NCBI RefSeq assembly: GCF_014280235.1
Contig: NZ_CP047940.1
Coordinates: forward strand, 2,356,001 to 2,420,000
DNA length: 64,000 nucleotides
From: Cyanobium sp. NS01
GTDB lineage: Bacteria; Cyanobacteriota; Cyanobacteriia; PCC-6307; Cyanobiaceae
Reading direction: 5' to 3'
Both the position numbers and the translations under genes were made by a program. Every line of letters begins with the position of its first letter. Position 1 is the first letter of the stretch. Below are positions 53,668-61,239 of this stretch, piece by piece. The notes below the pieces were generated by a model that worked only from the letters and a program-made list of their open reading frames with translations, made no database searches and was not told the origin of the DNA.

Positions 53668-54077
53668 AGCGGGTCCAGCACCAGGGCGATGGCCTCCAGC
53701 GGACAGCTGGGAATGCACTGCTCACAGACCAGGCAGCGGGGGGCATCGAAGTGGAGGGTCCAGGCCGGAGCGCTGAAGCCGAGCGCGCCGCTGGGGCAGA
53801 CACTGGAGCAGATGCCGCAGTCGATGCAGCGATCGCGGTTCACGGCGATCTGCCCGGGCGCCCGGTTGAGGCCGAGCCCCTGGCTCTCCAGCCACACCTC
53901 GGCCGCCTCGAGTTCGTCGATGTCACCGGAGAGCTCCACCACCATGGTGCCGCTCTGGTTGGGAGCGATCTGGGCGCGGAGGATCTTGGCCGCCACGTCG
54001 AAATCCACCGCCAGCCGGTAGGTGATCGGCTGGTGCACAGCCTCGCGGGGGAAATGGAGGGTGAGTCGCCGCTTCAC
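53664..54077 (-). CDS. NIL domain - 2[4Fe-4S] ferredoxin
   Basis: The 137-residue protein from GTG 54077 has an N-terminal NIL domain (LTLHFPREAVHQPITYRLAVDFDVAAKILRAQIAPNQSG) and a C-terminal bacterial-type ferredoxin. The ferredoxin has two clusters: CIDCGICSSVCPSG and CLVCEQCIPSCPLEA. NIL domains occur in methionine transporters and are thought to bind sulfur compounds. In other microbes NIL-ferredoxins act in sulfide-to-homocysteine transfer together with a DUF39 protein; none is seen here. An upstream in-frame ATG would add a CAACRALCQPC segment, but the GTG start fits family members. Confidence 0.88.
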   Translation of the reverse strand: MKRRLTLHFPREAVHQPITYRLAVDFDVAAKILRAQIAPNQSGTMVVELSGDIDELEAAEVWLESQGLGLNRAPGQIAVNRDRCIDCGICSSVCPSGALGFSAPAWTLHFDAPRCLVCEQCIPSCPLEAIALVLDPL

Positions 54078-54147
54078 GGAACCGGTGGCGGGGCAGGGCT
54101 GGCAGAGTGCACGGCAGGCGGCGCACATCTGCCCAACCCTATCCACG

Positions 54148-54720
54148 ATGAGCAGCTCCTCACCAGCCCAGGGCCTCGGCCAGCGCGAACGCCTGGTGCT
54201 CGTGCTGGTTGGCGTGGTGCTGGCGGCGGCGGTGTTCTGGCTGCGGGGCGGCCTGAAACCCCAGGCGCCGCTGGATGCCCTGGCCCGCCGCTCCCCCGAG
54301 CTCTCCGTGGCCCTGGCCAACGGGCGCCCCACCCTGGTGGAGTTCTACGCCGACTGGTGTGAGGCCTGCCGCGCCATGGCCCCGGCGATGGACGGCCTGG
54401 AGCGGCACTACCGCGGCGAGCTCGATCTGGTGCTCCTGAATGTGGACAACCCCCGCTGGCAGCCGGAGCTGGAGCGCTACGCGGTGAACGGCATCCCCCA
54501 GCTGGAGCTGTTCAATGGGGCCGGCCAACCGGTGGGCCGTTCGATCGGGGCCCGCAGCGCCGAGGAACTTGAGGCCCTCGCCCAGGCCCTCACCCAGGGG
54601 ACGAACCTGCCGGTCCTGGCCGGGGTGGGAGCCGTGAGCCCGTTGACGGCAGCCGAGGCCCAGCAGGCCGCCGGCGATGCAACGCCTGGCACGATGGCAG
54701 GCCCGCGCAGCCACGGCTGA
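54148..54720 (+). CDS. TxlA/HCF164-like membrane thioredoxin
   Basis: The 190-residue protein has an N-terminal transmembrane helix (LVLVLVGVVLAAAVFWL) and a thioredoxin domain with active site ADWCEACRAM and cis-Pro in GIPQLELF. This is the layout of cyanobacterial TxlA and plant HCF164, which pass reducing power across the thylakoid membrane for cytochrome maturation. A Thr/Ala-rich tail ends the protein. It is divergent from the NIL-ferredoxin gene and is followed closely by thyX. Confidence 0.9.
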   Translation: MSSSSPAQGLGQRERLVLVLVGVVLAAAVFWLRGGLKPQAPLDALARRSPELSVALANGRPTLVEFYADWCEACRAMAPAMDGLERHYRGELDLVLLNVDNPRWQPELERYAVNGIPQLELFNGAGQPVGRSIGARSAEELEALAQALTQGTNLPVLAGVGAVSPLTAAEAQQAAGDATPGTMAGPRSHG

Positions 54721-54728
54721 GGTCTGCC

Positions 54729-55484
54729 ATGCCTGCCCCCTCCCCCACCCCATCCGGCATGGACCCGCGCTTTCGCGTCGAGCTGCTGGCCGCCACCCCC
54801 AGCCCCCAGCTGTGTGTGTATGCCGCCATGCACCAGGACTACAGCGAGGGCTTCGTGGCGGCCGAGCGCGCCGCCTGGCCCGATGAGGCGACAGCGGGCG
54901 AGATCTGCGTCAAGCGCCTGCTGGCCGGCGAGCGGGGGCACTACGGGCCGCTGGAGCACGCCCAGATCGTGCTCAACGTGGGCTGGTTTCCCCACTCGGT
55001 GATGCAGCAGGCCCGCACCCACCGGGTGGGCGTGAGTTTTGATGTGCAGTCGATGCGCTACACGGGCGATCGCATCACCAAGGCCGCCAGCGGCGAGCTC
55101 GACCTGGAAGAGGTGTTCTACCTGCGCCCGCTCGGCAACTACAGCGACCGTCAGGGCAAAAAATATGCCTACAGCACCGAACAGCGGGCCATCGACCTGG
55201 ACCTCTGCCGCCGGGCTGCCGAGCGCTACGCCGAGCTGCTGGCGGCCGGCTTTGCCGAGGAGCATGCCCGCGGCATCCTGCCCTTCGACTACCGCCAGCA
55301 CTTCGTGGTGAGTTTCACCCTGCGGGCGCTGCTGCACTTCCTTGATCTGCGGGCCAAACGCGATGCCCAGCAGGAGATCCGCTCCCTCTGCGATCTGATC
55401 TGGCCTCACCTGCAGCTGTGGGCCCCTCAGGTTGCCGAATGGTACGAGCTCAGCCGCCTGCACAAGGCCAGACTGGCCCCCTGA
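54729..55484 (+). CDS. thyX: Flavin-dependent thymidylate synthase
   Basis: ThyX makes dTMP from dUMP using FAD and methylenetetrahydrofolate. The signature RTHRVGVSFDVQSMRY (RHRxxSxxxxSxR type) is present, along with HAQIVLNVGWFPHSVMQQ and the C-terminal ILPFDYRQHFVVSFTLRALLHFLDLR, where folate and dUMP bind. The ATG at 54729 gives 251 residues; ATG 54759 (MDPRFRVELL) is an equally plausible start. It converges on dcd, which supplies dUTP/dUMP precursors. Confidence 0.97.
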   Translation: MPAPSPTPSGMDPRFRVELLAATPSPQLCVYAAMHQDYSEGFVAAERAAWPDEATAGEICVKRLLAGERGHYGPLEHAQIVLNVGWFPHSVMQQARTHRVGVSFDVQSMRYTGDRITKAASGELDLEEVFYLRPLGNYSDRQGKKYAYSTEQRAIDLDLCRRAAERYAELLAAGFAEEHARGILPFDYRQHFVVSFTLRALLHFLDLRAKRDAQQEIRSLCDLIWPHLQLWAPQVAEWYELSRLHKARLAP

Positions 55485-55503
55485 ATGAGGTCCCAAGAGG
55501 GGT

Positions 55504-56097
55504 TCACACCCTGGCCAGGGTCACGCGTTCAGGTTGGTGTTGATACTTTCCTGCCCGGTCGCCGTAGGTTGTCTCACAGGGATCACCCTCAAAAAAGAGC
55601 AGCTGACAGATGCCTTCATCGGCATAGATGCGGCAGTCAGCCCCTGAGGAATTGCTGAACTCCAGGGTGAGGTGGCCCTCCCAGCTGGCCTCGGCGGGAG
55701 TGGTGTTGACGATGATGCCCAGGCGGGCGTAGGTGCTCTTGCCCAGGCAGATCACCGTGATGTTGGGCGGCACCCTGAGGTGCTCAAGAGCCACCCCGAG
55801 GCCATAGGAATGGGCGGGCAGGATGAAATACCGCCCATCCGCATCTTCGTGCAGGGATGCGGGCTCCAGGTTGGCAGGATTGAAGCGCTTGGGGTTCATC
55901 ACCGTTCCGGGCACATGGCGGAAGATGAGGAATTCCTGGGGCGAGAGGCGCAGGTCGTAGCCGTAGGAGGAGCAGCCGAAGCTGAGCACCGGACTGCTGG
56001 CCTGAGCGGGGTCGAGGTGGCGGACCAGCGTGCCCTGGAAGGGCTCCAGCATGCCGCCGGACGCTTGCTGCTTGATCCAACGGTCGTTCTTGAGCAT
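55504..56097 (-). CDS. dcd: dCTP deaminase
   Basis: This trimeric enzyme deaminates dCTP to dUTP. The 197-residue protein has the family features [20 protein letters not shown], the phosphate-binding [10 protein letters not shown] and catalytic [14 protein letters not shown] (Glu), plus [12 protein letters not shown] and the C-terminal GKYQHQ. It is complete. dcd and thyX together form the dTMP supply route; the genes face each other with 19 bases between. Confidence 0.96.
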   Translation of the reverse strand: MLKNDRWIKQQASGGMLEPFQGTLVRHLDPAQASSPVLSFGCSSYGYDLRLSPQEFLIFRHVPGTVMNPKRFNPANLEPASLHEDADGRYFILPAHSYGLGVALEHLRVPPNITVICLGKSTYARLGIIVNTTPAEASWEGHLTLEFSNSSGADCRIYADEGICQLLFFEGDPCETTYGDRAGKYQHQPERVTLARV

Positions 56098-56108
56098 CGG
56101 AGGCCGGC

Positions 56109-56756
56109 CTAACAGCCGCGGCGGAGCTGGGTGACCTGGTCAGCCAGGGCCATCAGCTCAGGTGCCATGGAGGGTCCGGTCAGAATGACATCCAGGTGGG
56201 GGGGCCGCAGCTCCAGGGTGGTGAGCACCTCCTGGAGGGGCAGGTAGCCCAGCTCCACGGCGAGGCCGAGTTCATCGAGCACCATCAGGTCGACGCTGCC
56301 GTGGAGCAGCTGCTGGCGACTGAAGGCCCAGACCTCCTGCACTGCCTCCAGGATCTCGCCGCCATGGGTTGGAGCCGGTTCGGCCAGGCAGGTGGCCACG
56401 GCCGGCCGCAGCCACTGGAGGCGGCCGCAGAGCCAGGGGCTGGCGGCAAGCCCCTGCTCCACCCCACCCTTGAGCAGCTGACTCACCAGCACCCGGCTGC
56501 CGAGGCCAGCGCTGCGCAGGGCCAGGCTGAGCACCGCCGCCACACTGCCCCGGAACGGGGCGGTGTGGACCTGGAGCATGCCCTCCGGCTGGGCCAGCCG
56601 GCGCAGCGGACGCACGGTCGCCGGAAGGGCCGCCGCAGGCAGAGCCACAGGGGCCACGGGCCGATGGGCCGTGTGCACAGCGGCCTCGGCAGGCGCGGAA
56701 CCCACCACCTCGAGCCGGACTCCGGAACCGGGGCTGCTCGAGAGACTGGCGGCCAT
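56109..56756 (-). CDS. CobO-like P-loop protein with degenerate Walker A
   Basis: From ATG 56756 ([10 protein letters not shown]) the protein has 215 residues. The second half resembles corrinoid adenosyltransferase Cob[15 protein letters not shown], a Walker-B-like [19 protein letters not shown], and the ending [12 protein letters not shown]. The glycine-rich loop normally reading GxGKGKTT is replaced by [10 protein letters not shown] (residues 64-73), lacking the Lys-Thr. It may therefore bind ATP poorly or have a new role. A gene like this near dcd and ntcA fits my recollection of picocyanobacteria. An upstream frame extension to 56930 covers the ntcA promoter and is unlikely. Confidence 0.75.
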   Translation of the reverse strand: MAASLSSSPGSGVRLEVVGSAPAEAAVHTAHRPVAPVALPAAALPATVRPLRRLAQPEGMLQVHTAPFRGSVAAVLSLALRSAGLGSRVLVSQLLKGGVEQGLAASPWLCGRLQWLRPAVATCLAEPAPTHGGEILEAVQEVWAFSRQQLLHGSVDLMVLDELGLAVELGYLPLQEVLTTLELRPPHLDVILTGPSMAPELMALADQVTQLRRGC

Positions 56757-56880
56757 GGACCCTGCAGCGACGCAGGACTGAATGTAGCGGTCGCGTGGCG
56801 TAGCGCTGGGCACAACCACCACCTGTGGTGGGTCCACCCACACGCACGCCGGTGCGCCCGGACTCACCGGCCCCCAAAAG

Positions 56881-56920
56881 GTGCCTGTTGCTACATGGGG
56901 GCCCCCATCGCATCTATAGG
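56881..56920 (+). promoter_or_regulatory. NtcA-type promoter of ntcA
   Basis: GTG-N8-TAC at 56881-56894 is one mismatch from the NtcA consensus GTA-N8-TAC. Twenty bases later TATAGG (56915-56920) serves as a -10 box, the expected spacing for NtcA class II activation. Between them lies a perfect 14-bp palindrome, ATGGGGGCCCCCAT (56895-56908). This suggests autoregulation of ntcA under nitrogen limitation. Confidence 0.6.
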
Positions 56921-56930
56921 GTCCGCCCAT

Positions 56931-57686
56931 ATGCCTGACCCAGCCATGGTTGGCGCCACACGCGGGTTCAGCCGTACGGCCAACACACCCAGCAGCGGTG
57001 CACCAGGGGTGGTGGGCGGCATGGGGGCCGCCGGCCAGGGCAACCAGACCCTGCTGGAGGTGATCCGGGCCCTGGGAGGCAGCAGCGTCGAGGCGATCGA
57101 GCGCAGCAAGACGATCTTCTTCCCGGGGGATCCGGCCGAGCGGGTCTACCTGCTGCGGCGCGGAGCCGTTCGCCTCTCGCGGGTGTACGAATCCGGAGAG
57201 GAGATCACCGTGGCGCTGCTGCGGGAAAACAGCCTGTTCGGGGTGCTCTCCCTGCTCACTGGCCAGCGCTCAGACCGCTTCTACCACGCGATCGCCTTCA
57301 CCCGCGTGGAGCTTCTGAGCGCACCGGCCACCTCTGTGCGCAAGGCGATCGAACAGGACGCCAGCGTGGGCCTGCTGCTGCTGCAGGGGCTCTCCTCACG
57401 GATCCTGCAGACCGAAACCATGATCGAGACCCTCACGCACCGCGACATGAGTTCGCGGCTCGTGAGCTTTCTGCTGGTGCTCTGCCGCGACTTCGGCGTG
57501 CCGGGTTCGGAGGGCATCACCATCGACCTGCGTCTCTCCCACCAGGCCATCGCCGAGGCCATTGGCTCCACCCGGGTGACGATCACCCGCCTGCTGGGAG
57601 ACCTGCGCAACGAAGGGCTGGTTCAGATCGACCGCAAGAAGATCACCGTGTTCGATCCGATCGCCCTGGCCAAGCGCTTCAGCTGA
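56931..57686 (+). CDS. ntcA: Global nitrogen regulator NtcA
   Basis: NtcA is the CRP-family activator of nitrogen assimilation; it binds 2-oxoglutarate. The protein (251 residues from ATG 56931; 246 from ATG 56946) has a Gly/Ser-rich N-terminus. The effector-binding beta-roll ([47 protein letters not shown]) and the dimer helix [21 protein letters not shown] follow. The helix-turn-helix is [25 protein letters not shown], with the conserved Arg, Val and Arg of the recognition helix. It is intact. Because the predicted transcription start is near 56926, ATG 56946 may be the true start. Confidence 0.97.
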   Translation: MPDPAMVGATRGFSRTANTPSSGAPGVVGGMGAAGQGNQTLLEVIRALGGSSVEAIERSKTIFFPGDPAERVYLLRRGAVRLSRVYESGEEITVALLRENSLFGVLSLLTGQRSDRFYHAIAFTRVELLSAPATSVRKAIEQDASVGLLLLQGLSSRILQTETMIETLTHRDMSSRLVSFLLVLCRDFGVPGSEGITIDLRLSHQAIAEAIGSTRVTITRLLGDLRNEGLVQIDRKKITVFDPIALAKRFS

Positions 57687-57742
57687 CATCGGCCTGAAGC
57701 CCAGCGGCCAAGGCGGGATACTGGCTCCATACGAGGACACCT

Positions 57743-58981
57743 GTGTCGGGCTGGCTGCTGATCCTGGCGCTGCTGGTTCTCGGCGGCGTGCTCTCCACCC
57801 TGGGCGACCGCCTGGGCAGCCGGGTCGGCAAGGCCAGGCTGAGTCTGTTCAAGCTGCGGCCGCGGCGCACCGCCGTGCTGATCACGGTGCTGACAGGCAG
57901 CCTGATCAGTGCCATGTCCCTCGGGCTGATGCTGCTGGTGAGTGAGCGCCTGCGCACGGGACTGTTCGAGCTCGACCAGCTGGAGGAGCGGCTCAGTGGC
58001 ACCCGCAGCCAGCTCGAGGCCAGTCGCCAGCGCCTCAGCACCAGCCAGGCGGAGGTGGCCCGGGCTCAGGCCGGCCAGCGCAAGGTGCAGCAGGAGCTGG
58101 CCCAGGCCGAGCGGCGCAGCGCCGCCCTGCGCAAGGAGTTGGCCCCCCTGCAGGCCCAGCGGGCCAGGCTGGAGCGCGACAAGGTGGCGCTCGAACAACA
58201 GAACCGGAGCCTGGAGGGTCAACGCGCTCGCCTCAGCGAGGTGGTGCGGGGCAGGGACGCTGAAATCCAGCGCACCGAGGCTGAACTGGCCGCAGTGCGG
58301 GAACGGATCGCAGCAGGGGCCCAGGAGCTGCGTGAGCTCGAAAACAACCTGATCGCCCTGCGGCGCGGCGACGTGGTGATCACCACCGGCCAGTCCCTGG
58401 CCAGCGCCAAGGTGAAGCTGGAGAACCCCGGCCAGGCCCAGGAGGTGATCACGGCGTTGCTGCAGCAGGCCAACCTCAACGCCTTCCGGCGCGTGCTGCC
58501 GGGGGAGGCGGTCGATCGGCAGATCCTGCTGGTGCCCAGCAACGACATCAGCCGTCTGGAGGGGCTGCTGGCTCGACCCGGCACCTGGGTGGTGAGCATC
58601 CTCTCGGCCGCCAACGTGCTGCGCGGCGAGAGACAGGTGCTGGCCTTCCCCGACCTGCGTCCGAATCGGCGGGTGGTGGCCGCCGGTGAGGTGATGGCCC
58701 GCACCACGATCGAGGCCGGCCTGCGCAGCCCCGATCAGCTGGCCCGCCGGCTCAACCTGCTGCTGGCGGCTGCCTATGCCCAGGCCCAGCGCCAGGGCAC
58801 GATGGAGGATGGGCTGCAGTTCGATGCCGCCAGCTTCAACCAGCTCACCCAACGGCTGGCAGAGCGCCCAAGCGACGCGGTGGTGCAACTCGAGGCGGTG
58901 GCGCTGCGCGACGCCGACACCCCCGACCCGATCTCCGTGGAACTGAGGATTTCGGGCAACAGAGGGGCCGGCCGCCCGTGA
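57743..58981 (+). CDS. DUF3084 family protein
   Basis: The 412-residue protein has two N-terminal hydrophobic segments (LLILALLVLGGVLSTLG and AVLITVLTGSLISAMSLGLMLLVS) around RVGKARLSLFKLRPRRTA. A long coiled coil follows (about 73-195, LEERLSGTRSQLEASRQRLS and onward), then a globular C-terminal domain (VVITTGQSLASAKVKLENPG, WVVSILSAANVLRGE). This is the cyanobacterial DUF3084 layout. Function is unknown; a membrane-anchored scaffold is plausible. The start is GTG 57743. Its stop overlaps the next gene as GTGA. Confidence 0.88.
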   Translation: MSGWLLILALLVLGGVLSTLGDRLGSRVGKARLSLFKLRPRRTAVLITVLTGSLISAMSLGLMLLVSERLRTGLFELDQLEERLSGTRSQLEASRQRLSTSQAEVARAQAGQRKVQQELAQAERRSAALRKELAPLQAQRARLERDKVALEQQNRSLEGQRARLSEVVRGRDAEIQRTEAELAAVRERIAAGAQELRELENNLIALRRGDVVITTGQSLASAKVKLENPGQAQEVITALLQQANLNAFRRVLPGEAVDRQILLVPSNDISRLEGLLARPGTWVVSILSAANVLRGERQVLAFPDLRPNRRVVAAGEVMARTTIEAGLRSPDQLARRLNLLLAAAYAQAQRQGTMEDGLQFDAASFNQLTQRLAERPSDAVVQLEAVALRDADTPDPISVELRISGNRGAGRP

Positions 58982-59424
58982 GGGGGGCGTCGCTGCTGGC
59001 GGGGCTCGATCCCGGGCGCAGCAAGTGCGGGCTGGTGCTGGCCGATTCCAGGGCGTCGGTGCTGGTGCAGGCCGCGATTCTGGCGCCGGCGGAGGCGTTG
59101 GCCCTGCTGCGGCACTGGCAATCCCAGCGAGGCCTCACCCAGGTGGTGCTCGGCAACGGCACCGGCAGTGGCCCCTGGCCCGCCCAGTTGCAGGGCTGCG
59201 GGCTCGATCCCCATCCCGTGGATGAGCGGGGCACCACCCTGGCGGCCCGCAGCCGCTTCTGGGAACTGGAGGGGGCCGGCAGCTGGCGCCGGCTGCTGCC
59301 TCCGGGACTGCGCCTGCCCCCCCGGGATCTGGACGACGTGGTGGCCCAGTTGCTGCTGGAGCGCTGGCTCGGGCGCCCCCTCAGCCGGGATGACGTGCCG
59401 CTGCTGCGCCACTGGCCCGCCTAG
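58978..59424 (+). CDS. RuvC-fold / YqgF-like nuclease
   Basis: A 148-residue protein beginning LLAGLDPGRSKCGLVLAD, the first strand of an RNase-H-like fold with the acidic residue of YqgF/RuvC proteins. Further elements are VVLGNGTGSG, VDERGTTLAAR (conserved Glu) and the ending LDDVVAQLLLERWLG (Asp-Asp). All three acidic positions are seen, suggesting activity. It is coupled to DUF3084 by a GTGA overlap. It is separate from the canonical YqgF pre-16S rRNA nuclease, which would be elsewhere; the substrate is unknown. Confidence 0.75.
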   Translation: MRGASLLAGLDPGRSKCGLVLADSRASVLVQAAILAPAEALALLRHWQSQRGLTQVVLGNGTGSGPWPAQLQGCGLDPHPVDERGTTLAARSRFWELEGAGSWRRLLPPGLRLPPRDLDDVVAQLLLERWLGRPLSRDDVPLLRHWPA

Positions 59425-59678
59425 AAGCGGGCGCGCACGGTGAAGGCGTAATCGCCGCCGGGTTCGAGCTGGTAGTCGGCCTTGAGCAGGAAGCGCAGCA
59501 GGGCGTCCTGAATCAGCGCCCGGCCCAGGGAGGGCTCCACCTGCAGTTCACCCCGGTCGAAGGCCCAGCTGAAGGTCCAGTGGAAGCCACCGGCGCTCAC
59601 CTCCCCCTCCAGCCGTCGATGGCTGAAGCTCTGGTGCAGCACCCGCAACTGGGCCGTGGTGAGGGGCAGAGAGGCCAT
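59421..59678 (-). CDS. DUF3146 family protein
   Basis: An 85-residue soluble protein with the cyanobacterial DUF3146 pattern: LPLTTAQLRVLHQSFSHRRLEGEVSAG, WTFSWAFDRGELQVEPSLGRALIQDALLRFL and the ending YQLEPGGDYAFTVRARF. It overlaps the end of the YqgF-like gene tail-to-tail by four bases and lies 4 bases downstream of pth on the same strand, so it is probably in the pth transcript. Function unknown. Confidence 0.83.
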   Translation of the reverse strand: MASLPLTTAQLRVLHQSFSHRRLEGEVSAGGFHWTFSWAFDRGELQVEPSLGRALIQDALLRFLLKADYQLEPGGDYAFTVRARF

Positions 59679-59682
59679 CCGC

Positions 59683-60318
59683 TCAGGCTGGGGGGTGCTG
59701 GGGCTGAAAACTGTTCAAACGATTACCAGCCCGTTCCAGCCCCAGGCGCTGGATCAGGCCGATGCCCGCCTCCACCTCGCTGAGCACGTCCTCAAGGCAG
59801 GGCTGCTCTGCAGGAGAGAAGCGCCCGAGCACATGACCCAGAGTGCGGGCCCGACGCTCGGCTGGCGTGTCAGCCGGAGCACCGATGCCGATGCGCAGGC
59901 GCGGAAAGTCCTGACTGCCGAGGTGGCTGATGGTGCTGCGCAGGCCGTTGTGGCCACCGGCGCTGCCGCTGGCGCGCAGGCGCAACCGGCCCAGGGGCAG
60001 GTCCATGTCATCCACGAGCACGAGCAGCTGGGCGGGCTCCAGGGAGAACCAGCCGAGGGCGGCCCGAATGGAGCGGCCGCTCTCGTTCATGAAGGTCTGG
60101 GGCATCAGCAGTCGCAGGCGGCGATCCCCCTGGCCCAGATCCGCCAGCAGACCATGGAGTTTGCCCTGGTGGCGGAAGGTCACACCCGTTGCCGCGGCCA
60201 GACGTTCCAGGGCCATGAAACCCACGTTGTGACGGGTGCCTGCGTAGCGGGAGCCGGGGTTCCCCAGCCCCACCACCAGCTGCAGGGACGGGCTGCTGGT
60301 GGCTGGCTCGACTGGCAA
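59683..60318 (-). CDS. pth: Peptidyl-tRNA hydrolase
   Basis: Pth recycles peptidyl-tRNA. The catalytic His is in LVVGLGNPGSRYAGTRHNVGF, followed by PQTFMNESG, VLVDDMDLPLG with the catalytic Asp, and GSAGGHNGLRSTISHLG. The core is full length. The start is uncertain: TTG 60318 gives 211 residues and a family-like N-terminus (MPVEPATSSPSLQLVVGLGNPG counted from the TTG), whereas the open frame continues back into tatA. The protein is followed 4 bases later by the DUF3146 gene. Confidence 0.93.
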   Translation of the reverse strand: MPVEPATSSPSLQLVVGLGNPGSRYAGTRHNVGFMALERLAAATGVTFRHQGKLHGLLADLGQGDRRLRLLMPQTFMNESGRSIRAALGWFSLEPAQLLVLVDDMDLPLGRLRLRASGSAGGHNGLRSTISHLGSQDFPRLRIGIGAPADTPAERRARTLGHVLGRFSPAEQPCLEDVLSEVEAGIGLIQRLGLERAGNRLNSFQPQHPPA

Positions 60319-60370
60319 GGATGGCGCTGGAGGAAGGCTGGCGACCCTAGCCTCAGGCCGGCGGCTGGGA

Positions 60371-60706
60371 TCAGATCCCGCCTGGCCCTGGCGCACTGCC
60401 GGGTTCAGGGGTCTGGGGCTCAGGTGTGTTGTGCTGAGCAGAGTCTGACTCTGCGCTTGCTGCCGGTGCCGAGAGCTGGGCAGGAGAAGCCGGGGTTGCA
60501 GCAGATGGGGCCTCTGAAGCGCTGGCCTCGAAGCTGTTGATGGCGGTGCGGAACTCCTGCTCAAACCCGGAGGAGGCCGACTGAAAGCCCTTGAGCGTGC
60601 GGCCCAGGGTGCGGCCCAGCTCAGGCAGACGCTTGGGGCCGAACACCAGCAGACCGATGGCGGCGATGACCGCCATCTCGGGGAGGCCGATTCCGAAGAT
60701 GTTCAT
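60371..60706 (-). CDS. tatA: Sec-independent translocase TatA/TatE
   Basis: TatA forms the pore of the twin-arginine translocation system in the thylakoid and plasma membranes. The 111-residue protein has the N-terminal helix IFGIGLPEMAVIAAIGLLVF, the hinge FGPKRLPELGRTLG and the amphipathic helix GRTLKGFQSASSGFEQEF. A long Ala/Ser/Pro-rich tail follows. It lies between psbH and pth on one strand, as remembered from marine Synechococcus. Confidence 0.94.
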   Translation of the reverse strand: MNIFGIGLPEMAVIAAIGLLVFGPKRLPELGRTLGRTLKGFQSASSGFEQEFRTAINSFEASASEAPSAATPASPAQLSAPAASAESDSAQHNTPEPQTPEPGSAPGPGGI

Positions 60707-60730
60707 CGCAGGGACCTGCTGGGGTCAGGC

Positions 60731-60931
60731 TCAGCCTGCACCATTCCAGTTCACGTTGATGCCTTCGAGCAGCAGCGACTGGTTGTACAGCTGCAGGATC
60801 ACCAGCAGGAAGACCAGAAACAGGGCCATGAAGATGCCCATCACCGGGGTGGTGCCCCAACCGGGCACAACCTTGCCGTATTCGGAGTTCAGTGGACGCA
60901 GCAGATCTCCGAGAGGGGTGCGTTGAGCCAT
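60731..60931 (-). CDS. psbH: Photosystem II protein H
   Basis: A 66-residue photosystem II subunit with one transmembrane helix ([20 protein letters not shown]), the N-terminal [20 protein letters not shown] with a Thr at position 5, and the ending [13 protein letters not shown]. It is complete and divergent from psbN, the usual cyanobacterial arrangement. Confidence 0.98.
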   Translation of the reverse strand: MAQRTPLGDLLRPLNSEYGKVVPGWGTTPVMGIFMALFLVFLLVILQLYNQSLLLEGINVNWNGAG

Positions 60932-61068
60932 GGCTGCTTGGGCCTCTCGCCTGAGGTGTCGGGATCGTTACTCTAGGGCTCTCGAAGGCCTTGCGCGCCA
61001 GGCTTTCGAGAGATGTGACGGATCGTTGGGGCCCTCCCTGCCGTTCGCCAGCCCCCCTGCCCTCCCCC

Positions 61069-61218
61069 ATGGATCCCAGCACCAGCGGCTCCCCTGCCCT
61101 CTCCGTCGCCCTGGCCGTGCTGGCCGTGCTGCTCGGGCTCACCGGCTTCGGCGTCTACATGGCGTTTGGGCCGCCCTCCCGCCAGCTCACCGATCCCTTC
61201 GACGACCACGAGGACTGA
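61069..61218 (+). CDS. psbN: Photosystem II assembly protein PsbN
   Basis: A 49-residue protein, MDPSTSGSPALSVALAVLAV..., with one transmembrane helix and the conserved tail YMAFGPPSRQLTDPFDDHED. PsbN is not a stable photosystem II subunit but aids early assembly of reaction centres. It is encoded opposite and divergent from psbH. The start is ATG 61069; the frame is open upstream but that part is not PsbN-like. Confidence 0.96.
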   Translation: MDPSTSGSPALSVALAVLAVLLGLTGFGVYMAFGPPSRQLTDPFDDHED

Positions 61219-61239
61219 GGCCTCCACTGGGGCTTGGGC

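Noticed and set aside
54078..54128. Cys-rich N-terminal extension (CAACRALCQPC) of the NIL ferredoxin as a third iron-sulfur site
   Set aside because: Family members begin near the GTG at 54077 and the extension runs into the divergent thioredoxin promoter region; no independent support.
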